A program made the translations under genes and the position numbers. The notes beneath the pieces are model-generated. The model did no database searches. It was not told where the DNA came from and saw only the letters and a list, made by a program, of their open reading frames with translations. Positions 34,557 through 44,815 of a DNA stretch of 64,000 nt are shown here, piece after piece; the stretch's first letter is position 1; the number at the start of each line of letters is the position of its first letter. The stretch is from G963692885 sp964658655. Lineage in GTDB: Bacteria; Acidobacteriota; Terriglobia; Terriglobales; Acidobacteriaceae. The stretch is from the NCBI GenBank assembly GCA_964658655.1, contig CAZZZL010000018.1, positions 4,725-68,724 of the forward strand. The letters run 5' to 3'.

Positions 34557-35649
34557 ATGGCCGTTTTGATGATGGACGTGGCAAAACGGGCAGGCGTCTC
34601 TGTGACCACCGTATCGCATGTAATGAATGAGACGCGGGAAATCGCTCCGGCCACGCGAGCGCGTGTGCTCAAAGCGATCCAGGACCTGAATTATTACAAG
34701 AATAACTCTGCTCGCCTGCTCGTCCGCGGCCACAGCGACACGGTCGGCATGATCGTTTCCGATATCGAGAATCCGTTCCTTCCCGAACTGATCAAGAGCT
34801 TTGAAAAGGCTGCGGCATCTGCCGGGCTTGAACTGCTGCTCGGCATGACTAATTATGAGAAGTCGAAGGCCGAGACTGCGGTCAGGCGCATGATCGAAAG
34901 CCGGGTTCGGGGTGTAGCCGTAATGACATCGCAGTTAGTTGGAGGGCCAGTTACTTGATCGTCTTCTCCAGGCCGAGTTGCCTGTCGTCCTGCTCGACGC
35001 GCCAAGGGCCGGAAATCTCAAGAGCGGTCTGACGATCGACTATTCCGCGGGTATATGGTCAGCAGTCGACCACCTCGCCAAGAGTGGGCACACAGAAGTC
35101 GCAGTGATTCATGGGCCGCTTAATGTAGTCTCCGCAGCGCGCTACCTTGACTTACTTCGCGAAGCTATCTCGGAGTACGACCTTCGCTTGCTTGGCGTTG
35201 TCGAGGGTGACGGCCGGCCGGAAGGCGGTGCACGCGGAGCACAAATACTGCTCGGCATGAAACGAACACCTACCGCTATCTTGTGCGGAAATGATCTAAC
35301 CGCAATCGGCGCGATGGGCATGTCAACCCGCATGGGCTTTAGCGTACCTGACCAGCTTTCAATTGTGGGCTGTGATGATATCGCCCTGGCTGGCTACAGT
35401 CAGCCTTCCCTAAGCACGGTTCGTATCCCGCGAGATGTCATGGGTTGCGAGGCGTTTCGGCTGCTGGAAAAAATGACCGGCTCCGGTTCCCGACGCGGGC
35501 GCGACGCTGTTGTAACTACAAGCTTCGTGGCACGCGGATCAAGTGGACCTGTTGGTAAAGCTCAACATCCCTCGAGGTTCCCATTGATAAAACCTACCTC
35601 AACGAAGTCTTTAGCCGCGGCAGCCAACTCGATGAAGAAAACAAAATGA
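34557..35649 (+). pseudogene. LacI-family regulator disrupted by a 4-bp tandem duplication
   Basis: The first frame encodes the HTH (MDVAKRAGVSVTTVSHVMNE), hinge and start of the sugar domain to a TGA at 34956. The next frame continues with DRLLQAELPVVLLDAPRAG through GCDDIALAGYSQPSLSTVRIP to the C-terminus. At 34933-34940 the bases are AGTTAGTT; removing one AGTT restores an uninterrupted 362-residue LacI protein reading SQLEGQLLDRLL across the join. The end overlaps the Gfo/Idh gene as ATGA. So the gene is either inactivated recently or carries an assembly error; the N-terminal part alone would still encode a DNA-binding domain. Start at ATG 34557, ten bases after GGAGGT. Confidence 0.85.
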
Positions 35650-36743
35650 GACACCAACCAGTCAAAATCGGCATTATCGGATCGCAATTTCAAGCCAACT
35701 GCCACGCCGCCTCAATCGCAATGGTTGAGGATTCGATGCAGGTCGTTGCTGTAGCCTCTCCAACCATGGGGAACGCTCAAGCACTGGCTGACCTGTACCA
35801 AATTCCGCGGGTATATCAGGATTATCGACAACTGTGCGCGGACCCGGAAGTCGAAGCCGTGACGATTACTGCGCCCAATGCACTCCATTGCGAGATGACG
35901 GTGGCGCTTGCCCGCGCTGGCAAACACGTGATCTGTGAGAAGCCATTATGCGTGACCATGGCCGAAGCTGATCAGATGATCGAGGCGTGTCGGAGCAACG
36001 GCGTGTTGCTGCTCTACGCCGAAGAACTGCTGTTTACGCCGAAATACCTCAAGGCAAAGGAAATGGCAGACAGCGGTGCGTTCGGCAAAGTGCACCTGCT
36101 CAAACAAAGTGAAAAACATTCTGGCCCTCACTCTGAATGGTTCTGGGATGTGAAGCGCTCCGGAGGCGGGGCTCTGCTGGACCTGGGTTGTCATGGCATT
36201 GCATTCGCCTATTGGTTTCTGAACAGACCCAGATTTGTCAGCGTTTATTCCCACCTCGGAACTTATGTCCATGCCAATAAGACGCTGGCTGACGATGAAG
36301 CAGTCACAGTACTTGAATTTGAAGGAGGCGCATTCAGCGTTATTGAGAACAGCTGGACGCGCAAAGGCGGCATGGATGACAGGGTCGAGGTTTATGGAGA
36401 GGGTGGCTTGACGATTGCCAACCTGCATATGGGAAATGCTCTGCCGACTTACAGTGACTATGGATTTAATTACGCTGTCGAAAAAGCTCCAACTACCACC
36501 GGATGGACTTACCCGGTCTTCGAAGAGCTTTGGAACTATGGCTTTCCTCAGGAGATGCGTCATTTCGCACGCGCGATTCGGGGGATCGAATCGCCGCAAT
36601 GCACAGGAGAAGACGGCAAAATCGTACTCGAAGCGGTGTACGCAGCGTATGCTTCTGCTGGCCTCGGATGTAAGGTTCAATTTCCTTTCACGACTACCGC
36701 CGTCCGGCCTATCGATGAATGGCTTAGCAGGAGGGGTAAGTGA
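35646..36743 (+). CDS. Gfo/Idh/MocA-family sugar oxidoreductase
   Basis: NAD(P)-dependent sugar dehydrogenase, 365 residues. N-terminal Rossmann fold VKIGIIGSQFQANCHAASI, catalytic EKP lysine in GKHVICEKPLCVTMAEAD, GGGALLDLGCHGIAFAYWF in the alpha/beta sandwich domain with the usual active-site His. No export signal, so cytoplasmic. Family members oxidise or reduce sugars at C1, C3 or inositol carbons; in keto-sugar pathways they reduce the 3-keto intermediate. ATGA overlap with the LacI reading frame and GTGA overlap with the SIS gene show one operon. Confidence 0.9.
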   Translation: MRHQPVKIGIIGSQFQANCHAASIAMVEDSMQVVAVASPTMGNAQALADLYQIPRVYQDYRQLCADPEVEAVTITAPNALHCEMTVALARAGKHVICEKPLCVTMAEADQMIEACRSNGVLLLYAEELLFTPKYLKAKEMADSGAFGKVHLLKQSEKHSGPHSEWFWDVKRSGGGALLDLGCHGIAFAYWFLNRPRFVSVYSHLGTYVHANKTLADDEAVTVLEFEGGAFSVIENSWTRKGGMDDRVEVYGEGGLTIANLHMGNALPTYSDYGFNYAVEKAPTTTGWTYPVFEELWNYGFPQEMRHFARAIRGIESPQCTGEDGKIVLEAVYAAYASAGLGCKVQFPFTTTAVRPIDEWLSRRGK

Positions 36744-37831
36744 AACGCTATCCAATGCTGGACAATATTCAAGCCCAACCAACTTCGCATGAGTTACTCA
36801 TGGCCTTTCATCAGCGCTATGAAGAGCAACTCAACAAACTTGCAGCAGAGGTCATTCGAAAGGCTACCGGTACCATCTATTTCACCGGGATGGGCGCCTC
36901 ACTTTTCGCCGCGTTCCCGGCTGCCGACCTTTTACGGAAGCATGGCAAGCCGGTGCGGGTTGTCGAGAGCTCTGAGCTTCTGCATCATGAAGCTGCTGCG
37001 TTCAGGCAGCAGGATGTCGGCATCCTCATCTCACGGTCAGGCGAATCGGTGGAGGTTGTAAATCTTGCTGAGGTCATGCATGCGGCTGGCATCAAGCTGG
37101 TCGGTGTGACGAACGTCGCTAAGTCACCGCTGGAATCGTTGGTGGACGTTAGCCTCCAGGTCGGTGCACAGGCAGACGAAATCGTGGCAGTACAAACCTA
37201 CACGGGAACGATCCTCAAGCTTTCACTGCTCGCAGAAGAAGTACTAATTCCGGACAGTCACGAGTTGGCTGAGACATGTCTTGCTGCATTGCCATCACTA
37301 ACATCGAGCATCGAAGAGTGTCTTGGCAGGGTATCAAGCTGGGAGAGTCTGTCGACAGTGGGTGGTGAAGCATTCTACTTTCTGGGGCGCGGTCCGGCGC
37401 TTGGTTCCGCACATGAGGCCGCACTATTACTGCATGAAACAGCAAAAGCCACGGCCGTCAGTATGTCGTCCGGGCAATTTCGTCATGGACCGGTGGAAGC
37501 TGTCTCGCGGAACTTTCGAGCGATCGTGTTCGGAACACCGGCTGAAACACGCGCACTTGATTTTGCACTGATGAGAGATCTCTCCCGGATGGGAGCTGAT
37601 GTTCGATGGATCGGATCTAATGACAGCAGCCAAGGCCGTCAGAACCTGATGATATGGCCCGCAATGAATGAGCAATTGGCTCCGATTTTCGAGATTGTTC
37701 CCGTGCAGATTTTTGCCTACCAACTCGCCTTGTGGCGAAACATCATCCCCGGTCAGTTCCGCTACGCGGCGGCCGTCACCGCAAGCGAGAGCGGGTTCCC
37801 ATTGCTTGAGAAGGAAGCGGCATCGCATTGA
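36740..37831 (+). CDS. double SIS-domain protein (GlmS/AgaS-like aminosugar-phosphate enzyme)
   Basis: A 363-residue cytoplasmic protein made of two SIS sugar-isomerase domains, as in the C-terminal half of GlmS but without the glutaminase domain. First domain: GTIYFTGMGASLFAAFPAADLL and ILISRSGESVEVV; second domain: YFLGRGPALGSAHEAALLLHETAKATAVSMSSGQFRHGPVEAV. Stand-alone proteins of this type (AgaS, FrlB, GlmS-like deaminases) act on amino-sugar or fructosamine phosphates. GTG start overlaps the previous stop as GTGA. Next to a glucosaminidase, glucosamine-6-phosphate deamination is the natural guess. Confidence 0.85.
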   Translation: MKRYPMLDNIQAQPTSHELLMAFHQRYEEQLNKLAAEVIRKATGTIYFTGMGASLFAAFPAADLLRKHGKPVRVVESSELLHHEAAAFRQQDVGILISRSGESVEVVNLAEVMHAAGIKLVGVTNVAKSPLESLVDVSLQVGAQADEIVAVQTYTGTILKLSLLAEEVLIPDSHELAETCLAALPSLTSSIEECLGRVSSWESLSTVGGEAFYFLGRGPALGSAHEAALLLHETAKATAVSMSSGQFRHGPVEAVSRNFRAIVFGTPAETRALDFALMRDLSRMGADVRWIGSNDSSQGRQNLMIWPAMNEQLAPIFEIVPVQIFAYQLALWRNIIPGQFRYAAAVTASESGFPLLEKEAASH

Positions 37832-37906
37832 GCTAACCGCTGCTCTCTTAAGTTGTGTGGCAATTAATCACAAGTAACGAGTCATTCAAAATAGTTTCGA
37901 GGCGAG

Positions 37907-38557
37907 ATGGCAGGACAATCCCCAAGTCGACGCGAGTTATTGCAGGCGATGGCCGTTGCAGCAGCTGCCAGTACCTTCAGCGGCTTTTCACGATGGAGCT
38001 TCGCACACGCACAAAGCATGGGTCAGCATGAGCATGCGCAGGTGAACCATGTGCAGGTGCGCTCCACATACACACCGCAGTTTTTCACACCACCGGAATA
38101 TGTGACGCTTGTACTTCTAACAGATTTGATCTTGCCGCCGACTACTCTTAAATCGGCGACTCAGCAGGGAAACAGCAGGACAAAAACGCATCCCGGGGCC
38201 AAAGAGTTAGGCGTGGCAGAGTTTATCGACTTCATCGTCTTCAGCGACACTGATTTACAAAAGCGTTTTCGTAGCGGGCTGAAATGGCTGGATCAGGCGG
38301 CAGCGCCCACGCACTCCTTTGCTGATCTTTCGAAAGCACAGCAGCATGCCATTCTGGACAGGCTTGCTTATAGAAAAGAACACCGCGCTGACGAGAACAA
38401 TGGCCAGCAATTCTTTTCCCTGGTGCGCAGATATACAGTCCTGGGTTTTTACACAACGCGAGAAGGTCTGGAGTTCCTCGATTTTCCGGGACTGACGTTC
38501 TATGCCACCTCACCCGGGTGCACACATGGCGAAAATGCGGAGCATGCGAGTTTGTAA
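37907..38557 (+). CDS. gluconate 2-dehydrogenase subunit 3 family protein, Tat-exported
   Basis: A 216-residue small subunit of membrane/periplasmic flavoprotein dehydrogenases. Twin-arginine signal SRRELLQAMAVAAAASTF, then TPPEYVTLVLLTDLILPP, ELGVAEFIDFIVFSDTDLQKRFRSGLKWLD and a C-terminal FYTTREGLEFLDFPG-like strand typical of the Gluconate_2-dh3 family. It normally binds and carries the GMC catalytic subunit, which lacks its own signal, through the Tat system. The GMC gene follows after 12 bases, and GAGGCGAG precedes the ATG. Confidence 0.9.
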   Translation: MAGQSPSRRELLQAMAVAAAASTFSGFSRWSFAHAQSMGQHEHAQVNHVQVRSTYTPQFFTPPEYVTLVLLTDLILPPTTLKSATQQGNSRTKTHPGAKELGVAEFIDFIVFSDTDLQKRFRSGLKWLDQAAAPTHSFADLSKAQQHAILDRLAYRKEHRADENNGQQFFSLVRRYTVLGFYTTREGLEFLDFPGLTFYATSPGCTHGENAEHASL

Positions 38558-38569
38558 TGGGGGTCATTC

Positions 38570-40258
38570 GTGTTGAATAGCTATGACGTAATTGTGATTG
38601 GAACAGGCGCGGGTGGCGGGATGGTCATCAAGACGCTTTGTGAAGCTGGCTTGAAGGTGTGCGCACTTAACGCCGGCCGAGAGCTTGAACCGGCAAAGGA
38701 CTTTCGCGAACACAAACTACCGTATGACCTAAAATTTCGTGGCTTTGGCTCGCCTGCTCAACAGGCGCGAAGCGTGGGCTACATGGACAATGAGTACGTT
38801 GCGTCCGACGCATGGGAGCACGATATCGCTTACTCCACGAGCTCAGGAACACGATGGACATGGCCGCGCTCGAATGCAGTCGGCGGCAAGACTAATTTCT
38901 GGGGCAGGTCAGCAGCAAGGATGTCGCAGATAGATTTCAAGGCCGCATCCAGAGATGGGTACGATGTGGACTGGCCGGTGTCTTATGAAGATATTGCGCC
39001 CTTCTATACACGCGTAGAAGAATTTATAGGGGTTGCGAGCACAGTTCAGAATCGTCCGTCTAATCCTGACGGCAGTTATCTCCCGCCCATCCGCTTTCGT
39101 TGCCTGGATCGTATCTTCGAAGCAGGTGCGAAGAAGTCGGGCCTTCCATATCTCCCCGATCGAATGGCCCAATTAACGCAGGCCCACAATGGACACCCGC
39201 CTTGTCACTATTGTGGCAACTGTACAGAAGGATGCGATGTAGGAGCATTCTTTTCCTCGCCATACTTCCTGATGCCGCTTGCCCGAGCAACCGGGAATCT
39301 CGAACTTCGCACGAACGCCGTAGCCCGAGAGATTCTGGTCGATGCAGATGGTCGTGCGAAAGGCGTCGCCTACATTGAGCGGGGTTCAAGGCGCGAAGTC
39401 GAGGTCTATGGCAAAGCGATTGTAGTTGCTGCATCCTGCGTCACGACTGCGCAGATCATGCTGAACTCCAGTTCGAGACACTGGCCGACAGGCATAGCTA
39501 ATTCCAGCGGCCAGTTAGGACGCAACCTATGCGACCATCTTTACGGCACTTCCGGCTACGGATATCTCCCGCAACTTCTTGGACAGCCAAGTTTTCCAGA
39601 CAATGTGACTGCGGGCACAGTCGCTTGGCTTCCGAGGTGGCAGAATCTTGAGAATCCAAGGCAGGAGAAATTTATTCGCGGCTACTCCTTCTATCCCGGC
39701 GGCGGGTGTGACATATTCCCGAGCTACTACGACGACATTGAAGGCTATGGCGAAGCCTACCAGGCAGAAATCAAGCGGCGCTATCCAACCCCTGTGAGCT
39801 TAACCGTGCAGGCTCCCTCTCAGCGCTCAGACAAGAATTATGTAGATATAGATCCAGTCAAAAAAGACGTCTTCGGTATTCCGCAGGTACGCATTTCCTT
39901 TCAGTGGGACGACAACACGCTGAAGATGTGGGAACACTCGAAGGAGGTCAGCGAGTCGCTGTTTTCAGCGATAGGAGCCGTCTATCAGGGCCATGGTGAA
40001 CCGGAGTCGCCAGGATGGAGTCTGCATGAGACCGGGACATGCAGGATGGGCAATGATCCTGCGCATTTTGTCACGAATCGATTTGGGCAAACGCACGATG
40101 TTCCGAATCTGTATGCCTGCGACGCCAGTGTGTTCCTGAACTGCACGGATAAGACAACTACGCTTTCAATCCTGGCTTTTTCTTTACGGACCTCCGAATA
40201 CATTATTGAGAAATTCAAGAAAGACGATCTTCTTTCCGGAACACCCAGACAATCATGA
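38570..40258 (+). CDS. GMC-family FAD dehydrogenase with Cys cluster (glucoside dehydrogenase-like)
   Basis: The 562-residue catalytic subunit. FAD-binding VIVIGTGAGGGMVIKTLCEAG at the N-terminus, the active-site His in LHETGTCRMG and Asn/His region NCTDKTTTLSILAFSL at the C-terminus. Cysteines 212, 215, 218 and 222 (PCHYCGNCTEGC) form a cluster like the 3Fe-4S site of FAD-glucose and fructose dehydrogenases, which relays electrons to cytochrome c. No signal peptide: it should hitch-hike with the preceding subunit. TTG start. Related glucoside 3-dehydrogenases make 3-keto-glycosides; the exact sugar is not proven. Confidence 0.88.
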   Translation: MLNSYDVIVIGTGAGGGMVIKTLCEAGLKVCALNAGRELEPAKDFREHKLPYDLKFRGFGSPAQQARSVGYMDNEYVASDAWEHDIAYSTSSGTRWTWPRSNAVGGKTNFWGRSAARMSQIDFKAASRDGYDVDWPVSYEDIAPFYTRVEEFIGVASTVQNRPSNPDGSYLPPIRFRCLDRIFEAGAKKSGLPYLPDRMAQLTQAHNGHPPCHYCGNCTEGCDVGAFFSSPYFLMPLARATGNLELRTNAVAREILVDADGRAKGVAYIERGSRREVEVYGKAIVVAASCVTTAQIMLNSSSRHWPTGIANSSGQLGRNLCDHLYGTSGYGYLPQLLGQPSFPDNVTAGTVAWLPRWQNLENPRQEKFIRGYSFYPGGGCDIFPSYYDDIEGYGEAYQAEIKRRYPTPVSLTVQAPSQRSDKNYVDIDPVKKDVFGIPQVRISFQWDDNTLKMWEHSKEVSESLFSAIGAVYQGHGEPESPGWSLHETGTCRMGNDPAHFVTNRFGQTHDVPNLYACDASVFLNCTDKTTTLSILAFSLRTSEYIIEKFKKDDLLSGTPRQS

Positions 40259-41178
40259 CAACAACTCGGCGTTCATTCATCACAAGTGCACTGGTTGGTG
40301 CTGCTGCCTCTCGCCTGCGCGCAAAAGTTTTACCAATACCTCACAAATTCCCCACAGATCCGATTAAGCGCATCGCAGTGGCCACCTATCCTTTTCGCCG
40401 AATGATTCTGGCCCCGGACAATGACGAGAGAGATACCACTAGGCCGGGTATGGATCTGGCTGGCTTCGCCCGCTTCATTCGGAGCGAGTTTAATGTCTAC
40501 GGCATAGAACCTCTCCATGCTCATTTTCAGTCCACAAGGCATGAAGATATTCTCAAGCTGCGTGATGCATTTGACGCAGCTGGTGTATTTGTCGCGAACA
40601 TTCCGGTCGATGCGCCGGTTGACTTATGCAGTCCTGACGTCACAACGCTTAAGACCAGTCACGCGACCTATCGCAAGTGGATCGATATTGCAAAGACTCT
40701 TCGCTCGCCCAGTGTTCGCGTCTGGATTCCCAAATGCCCTGATACCTCGAATATCGTCGAGGCCGCCAATGCTCTCAAGCCCAGTATCGATTATGCGCGC
40801 ACACAGGGTGTGATTATGAATCTCGAGAATGACGATCCGATTCTCGATTCTGCGAGCCGCGTGGTTAAGGTAATCGAACAGGCCAACTCAATATTTCTGA
40901 GAGCGCTGCCCGATTTCGGCAACGGGCTAATGGGTGGTGATGAGGCATTCAATGCTGCCGGCGTTAGCGTGATGTTTGAGCACGCCTACAACATAGCCCA
41001 TGTGAAGGATGCCGAAGATGTGAAAGGTCAACACCGTACTGCTTCCCTGCCTCAGCTTTTCAAAATCGCGAAAGCATCCGGCTACCGCGGCTATTACTCA
41101 ATGGAGTCGGACTCCAGCGTAGATCCAACTCCGGATACAAAGCACCTGATCCATGAATCATTACGACTCATGGTTTGA
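40255..41178 (+). CDS. sugar phosphate isomerase/epimerase-like TIM-barrel protein, Tat-exported
   Basis: A 307-residue protein with a twin-arginine signal (TRRSFITSALVGAAASRLRA) and an AP-endonuclease-2-type TIM barrel: IKRIAVATYPFRRM, VYGIEPLHAH, VIMNLENDDP, ALPDFGNGL, FEHAYNIAHVKDAED and GYRGYYSMESDSS. The Glu, Asp, His and Glu at barrel ends are candidate divalent-metal ligands. Exported members of this family next to GMC dehydrogenases have been linked to cleavage or isomerisation of 3-keto-sugars. ATGA overlap with the GMC stop shows translational coupling. Confidence 0.85.
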   Translation: MTTTRRSFITSALVGAAASRLRAKVLPIPHKFPTDPIKRIAVATYPFRRMILAPDNDERDTTRPGMDLAGFARFIRSEFNVYGIEPLHAHFQSTRHEDILKLRDAFDAAGVFVANIPVDAPVDLCSPDVTTLKTSHATYRKWIDIAKTLRSPSVRVWIPKCPDTSNIVEAANALKPSIDYARTQGVIMNLENDDPILDSASRVVKVIEQANSIFLRALPDFGNGLMGGDEAFNAAGVSVMFEHAYNIAHVKDAEDVKGQHRTASLPQLFKIAKASGYRGYYSMESDSSVDPTPDTKHLIHESLRLMV

Positions 41179-41188
41179 TGGCCCTGGA

Positions 41189-44100
41189 TTAGAAGACGAA
41201 CTTACCGGCAAATTGCAGTATTCGAGCGTTGTGTGCTGAGCTGGCAGTCAGGAACGAGTTGTCTGCGCACTGTGCAGCACCATAGCACGCTGAATTATTA
41301 ATCCCGCTCCACTGTGTGTGATTGAAGATATTGAAGGCCTCTGCACGAAACTCAAAATGCATATCTTCGTGAACTGCAAAATTCTTGAACAAGCCCATAT
41401 CGTAGTTCGTGTGGGTGGGTAGATTCAGGATATTTCTCCCGGCATCCCCATACGTTAAACCCTGTGGGGCTGCGTAAGCATCACTGTTATAGAGACGAGG
41501 ACCAGGCTGTCCTGCCGGATGTCGAATTGCGGCTGATCCGTGAATCGGTCCGATCACATCAGGATGCGACTGGACAGTCGTTACCGAGTTGCCCGTTCCC
41601 GCATTGTCGGCATTAGATGCATTGTTGTTCAAGCTGAACGGTGTGCCAGTTTGATAACTCGTAAGATCAGACACCTGCCATCCACCGAGGACAGAATGCA
41701 GCAAACCCGGTTGCATAAAGATCGGCAGGTCATAGACCAGGCTGACTTCTAGCACATGGCGTTCATCGAAGTTCGAGCTCGCGAGACTGCCCTGCGGATT
41801 GAAGCCGTTCACGATTTCAGTAAATGAACCATCGGAACCATCATCGATGGAGTGGCCGTATGTGTAGGCGGCGCTACCGTTAAGCTTTCCGAAGTATCGG
41901 CTCACTCCGACCTGCAATGCGTTGTATTCGGATTGACCGATATTGTTAATGTTGTCGATCCCCGCCAGCCCGATAAACGGACGGAATGGATTGGCATCGT
42001 TGCCGCATGCGATTTGAATGTGATTCGCAACGTCCGCTGTTATCGCGCGGCCGTTCGCTGTCGGGCTCGCACCGGCAGAAGTATTGCAATCATTTGCTGA
42101 AATCGGCTGTCCGGGCCCATACGGATTATCTGCTCGGGCCACGGGCTGGAGTTGGTTGATTTCATGCCGGATGGGAAGATGCCGTCCAACACTACCGACG
42201 TAGGCTACCTGGACAACTGTATGGCTGGGCAATTCACCCTGGACTGCAAGGTTGTATTGCTGCACATATGGCCAGACTGCATGGGTCGGGATGGCATCCA
42301 CGCTTAGCGGGAACTGAATACCCGAACCACCCACATTGGAGTAGCCAATGAAATTATATTTATTTGGTGTCTGGACAACTGGCGCAGAACCCTCCAGTAC
42401 TTCCGAATTACTTTCGTTGCCATTGGTATGTTCGAAGAAAACCCCGTAGCCGCCGCGCACGGAAACCTTGCCGTTTCCGAAGACATCATAGGCAAAGCCA
42501 ACACGCGGTGCAGGATTCAATAAGTGGCCGGTCATGCAGCCCGCATAAGTCCCATGCAGGCCGCAGCTGACAATGCCGTTGAAAATATTCCCAGAATTCG
42601 GTAGGAGCGCACCCGCCTGCCCGTCTACTGTTCCGATCTGTGGAGCATTCGCAGCATTCCATGCACTTGGCTCGAAATTTCCGGACTGGTCGCTTATGTC
42701 CTCATAGGTACCAAACAGGCTAAGCCGCAGACCGGCATTGAGCGTCAGCTTCTGGTTGACACGCCAATTGTCCTGGATATATGGCTCGACGATCTTGTAG
42801 CGATTGTAATATTTCGGCTGCGCCGACGTCTGCGAAAACTGGGCTACGCGTCCCGTCAGGAAGTCCGCGAACCCGTTATTGGTTGTGATCGCCGAAGAGG
42901 TGCTGAAGGTAAATGTTCCCTGGTTATTACCTACGCTGGGCTCATTTTTCTGGGCGGCAATCATGCTCGCGCCAAAAATCAGCGTATGACTCTTGAGTGT
43001 CTTAGTGAGTTCGTCGCGATAGCTATAGGTGGGATTCGAATTCTGCCACGGAAAATAACCTGTGTTGACAGTAATGGCTCCGCCGTATGTGTTGTCCACG
43101 ATCGACAATGAAGGCAGCACCCCGCCAAAACCGTTGTTGAAGAAACCGCCGCCGCCAAAACTGCCTCGATTGGCTGCCGGGCTGATGTTGGTAAGAGTGA
43201 TGTGATCGGTCGTGTAGTCTGCGACAAACTCATTGACCAGCGATGGAGTTGCGGCATAGGTCAGGTTGAGGACCATGTCGACGCCAGGTCCTACAAAGCT
43301 GTTCTGAACGGTCGGGAATGAGTTTGTCTGGAAGGTAGGCGAGGAACTCTGCGTCGACCAGGAGTCATAGATAAAGCGATAGAAACCGCGCAGCTTATCG
43401 TTGACGACCTGGTCGATACGGAAAAGCTCTTCCCTGTTCGTCGTCAACTGAGACGGTGAGGCTTGGTAGAACGAAGTAGTCCCGGATCCAACATTTCCAG
43501 CAGGTATCAGGGCCAGCAACGTCTGTGCGTTCGGATCGACGGCGACCTGGTTGTTTGGAAAGTAATGACCGGTTAAAGGGTTTACCGGGCAGCCGGGAAA
43601 AGTGGTCGGATCGACAGCGCTACCCGAAGCTGGGCAGCGGTCAGCGAAGTTTCCGGTGCGCTCGGCCGCTGACGGCACCTGCTGGTTATACACATTGCCA
43701 GGAACAAGTTCGTGACGCCATTCCTGGGAATAGAAGAAAAACGTCTTCCTCTGGCTCGGTGTGTAGATCTTTGGAATATAGACCGGTCCACCTACGGTGA
43801 AGCCGTAGTCGTGCTTCTTGTAGTCCGGCACTGAAGTTTCGAAATAGTTTCTCGCATTGAACATGTTGTTGCGAAGAAATTCGAAGACATCTCCATGGAT
43901 ATGTTCCGTGCCCGACTTAGTCTGCGCCTGGACCGTGCCGGAGGCATTACGTCCATACTGTGCGCCATAGTTCGAGGTAAGCACTTCAGTCTCGGCGATC
44001 GCGTCGACGTCCGGGTAAACATTCAATGTACTATTGCTGCCGTTGTCCATCAGGCTGGAGCCGTCGAGCTCCCAGTTGTTGTATTCGGTGCGGCCACCAT

Positions 44101-44731
44101 TAATGCTGTACGCTACGCTTCCTGCTACGCCAGTCTCACCCTCATCCTGACCAGTCTGGTTGATAACTCCCGGTGAAAGCATAACTAACTGGCTGAAGTT
44201 TCTTCCATTCAGGACTAACTGGGTAATCTGCTTGCCCGTGATGGTGAAGGATATCTCAGGCGATTCAGTCTGAACTGCACCCATGGCCGTTCCATTCACT
44301 TCGACTTTGGAAGTAACCGCGCCGACAGTCAGCTTTGCATCGAGCTTTTCTGTACGCGAAACACGAAGAACAATGCCGCTCGCCTCGTACTTCTCAAAGC
44401 CAGCTGCAGTTACCAGCAGGGTATACGTGCCGGCCTGCAGCGCTGGTATGGAGTATTCGCCGACGCTGTTAGTTGTCGCAGTAAACACCGTTCCCTGGCC
44501 TGCATCTGTCAAGGTCACTTGCGCGTTGGCAACAGCACCGCCGCTACCATCGGTGACAAGTCCATTGATCGAGCTGGATTGTTGCGCCTTTGCGGCAACT
44601 GGCATCAAGAGGGTTACGCAAATGATCAACCAGATAAGCGTCGACAAGAGTTTGGCGGGCTTTGTCGCAGAAGAGTTGGAGGCCGATGACGAAATTCCTT
44701 TTGTTGAACAGCAACAATCCGGTACATGCAT
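41189..44731 (-). CDS. Oar-like TonB-dependent outer-membrane protein
   Basis: A 1,180-residue outer-membrane protein. After a signal peptide (LIWLIICVTLLMPVAAKAQ) comes a carboxypeptidase-regulatory-like beta sandwich (INGLVTDGSGGAVANAQVTLTDAGQGT), a plug region (ITGKQITQLVLNGRNFSQLVMLSPGV, SINGGRTEYNNWELDGSS) and a long beta-barrel ending in aromatic-rich ARILQFAGKFVF. This is the Oar/TonB family expanded in acidobacteria, probably importing oligosaccharides. GTG 44773 is upstream and in frame, but GGAGG ten bases before ATG 44731 decides the start. Promoter and operator lie just upstream. Confidence 0.92.
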   Translation of the reverse strand: MHVPDCCCSTKGISSSASNSSATKPAKLLSTLIWLIICVTLLMPVAAKAQQSSSINGLVTDGSGGAVANAQVTLTDAGQGTVFTATTNSVGEYSIPALQAGTYTLLVTAAGFEKYEASGIVLRVSRTEKLDAKLTVGAVTSKVEVNGTAMGAVQTESPEISFTITGKQITQLVLNGRNFSQLVMLSPGVINQTGQDEGETGVAGSVAYSINGGRTEYNNWELDGSSLMDNGSNSTLNVYPDVDAIAETEVLTSNYGAQYGRNASGTVQAQTKSGTEHIHGDVFEFLRNNMFNARNYFETSVPDYKKHDYGFTVGGPVYIPKIYTPSQRKTFFFYSQEWRHELVPGNVYNQQVPSAAERTGNFADRCPASGSAVDPTTFPGCPVNPLTGHYFPNNQVAVDPNAQTLLALIPAGNVGSGTTSFYQASPSQLTTNREELFRIDQVVNDKLRGFYRFIYDSWSTQSSSPTFQTNSFPTVQNSFVGPGVDMVLNLTYAATPSLVNEFVADYTTDHITLTNISPAANRGSFGGGGFFNNGFGGVLPSLSIVDNTYGGAITVNTGYFPWQNSNPTYSYRDELTKTLKSHTLIFGASMIAAQKNEPSVGNNQGTFTFSTSSAITTNNGFADFLTGRVAQFSQTSAQPKYYNRYKIVEPYIQDNWRVNQKLTLNAGLRLSLFGTYEDISDQSGNFEPSAWNAANAPQIGTVDGQAGALLPNSGNIFNGIVSCGLHGTYAGCMTGHLLNPAPRVGFAYDVFGNGKVSVRGGYGVFFEHTNGNESNSEVLEGSAPVVQTPNKYNFIGYSNVGGSGIQFPLSVDAIPTHAVWPYVQQYNLAVQGELPSHTVVQVAYVGSVGRHLPIRHEINQLQPVARADNPYGPGQPISANDCNTSAGASPTANGRAITADVANHIQIACGNDANPFRPFIGLAGIDNINNIGQSEYNALQVGVSRYFGKLNGSAAYTYGHSIDDGSDGSFTEIVNGFNPQGSLASSNFDERHVLEVSLVYDLPIFMQPGLLHSVLGGWQVSDLTSYQTGTPFSLNNNASNADNAGTGNSVTTVQSHPDVIGPIHGSAAIRHPAGQPGPRLYNSDAYAAPQGLTYGDAGRNILNLPTHTNYDMGLFKNFAVHEDMHFEFRAEAFNIFNHTQWSGINNSACYGAAQCADNSFLTASSAHNARILQFAGKFVF

Positions 44732-44815
44732 GAGAATCGAGCCTCCGTGCGCCTGTGTGTGACCTGCCGGCACGCTCGCCAGCGCTGAGAATTTGAAGCA
44801 CTGTCGAGTGTCCCA

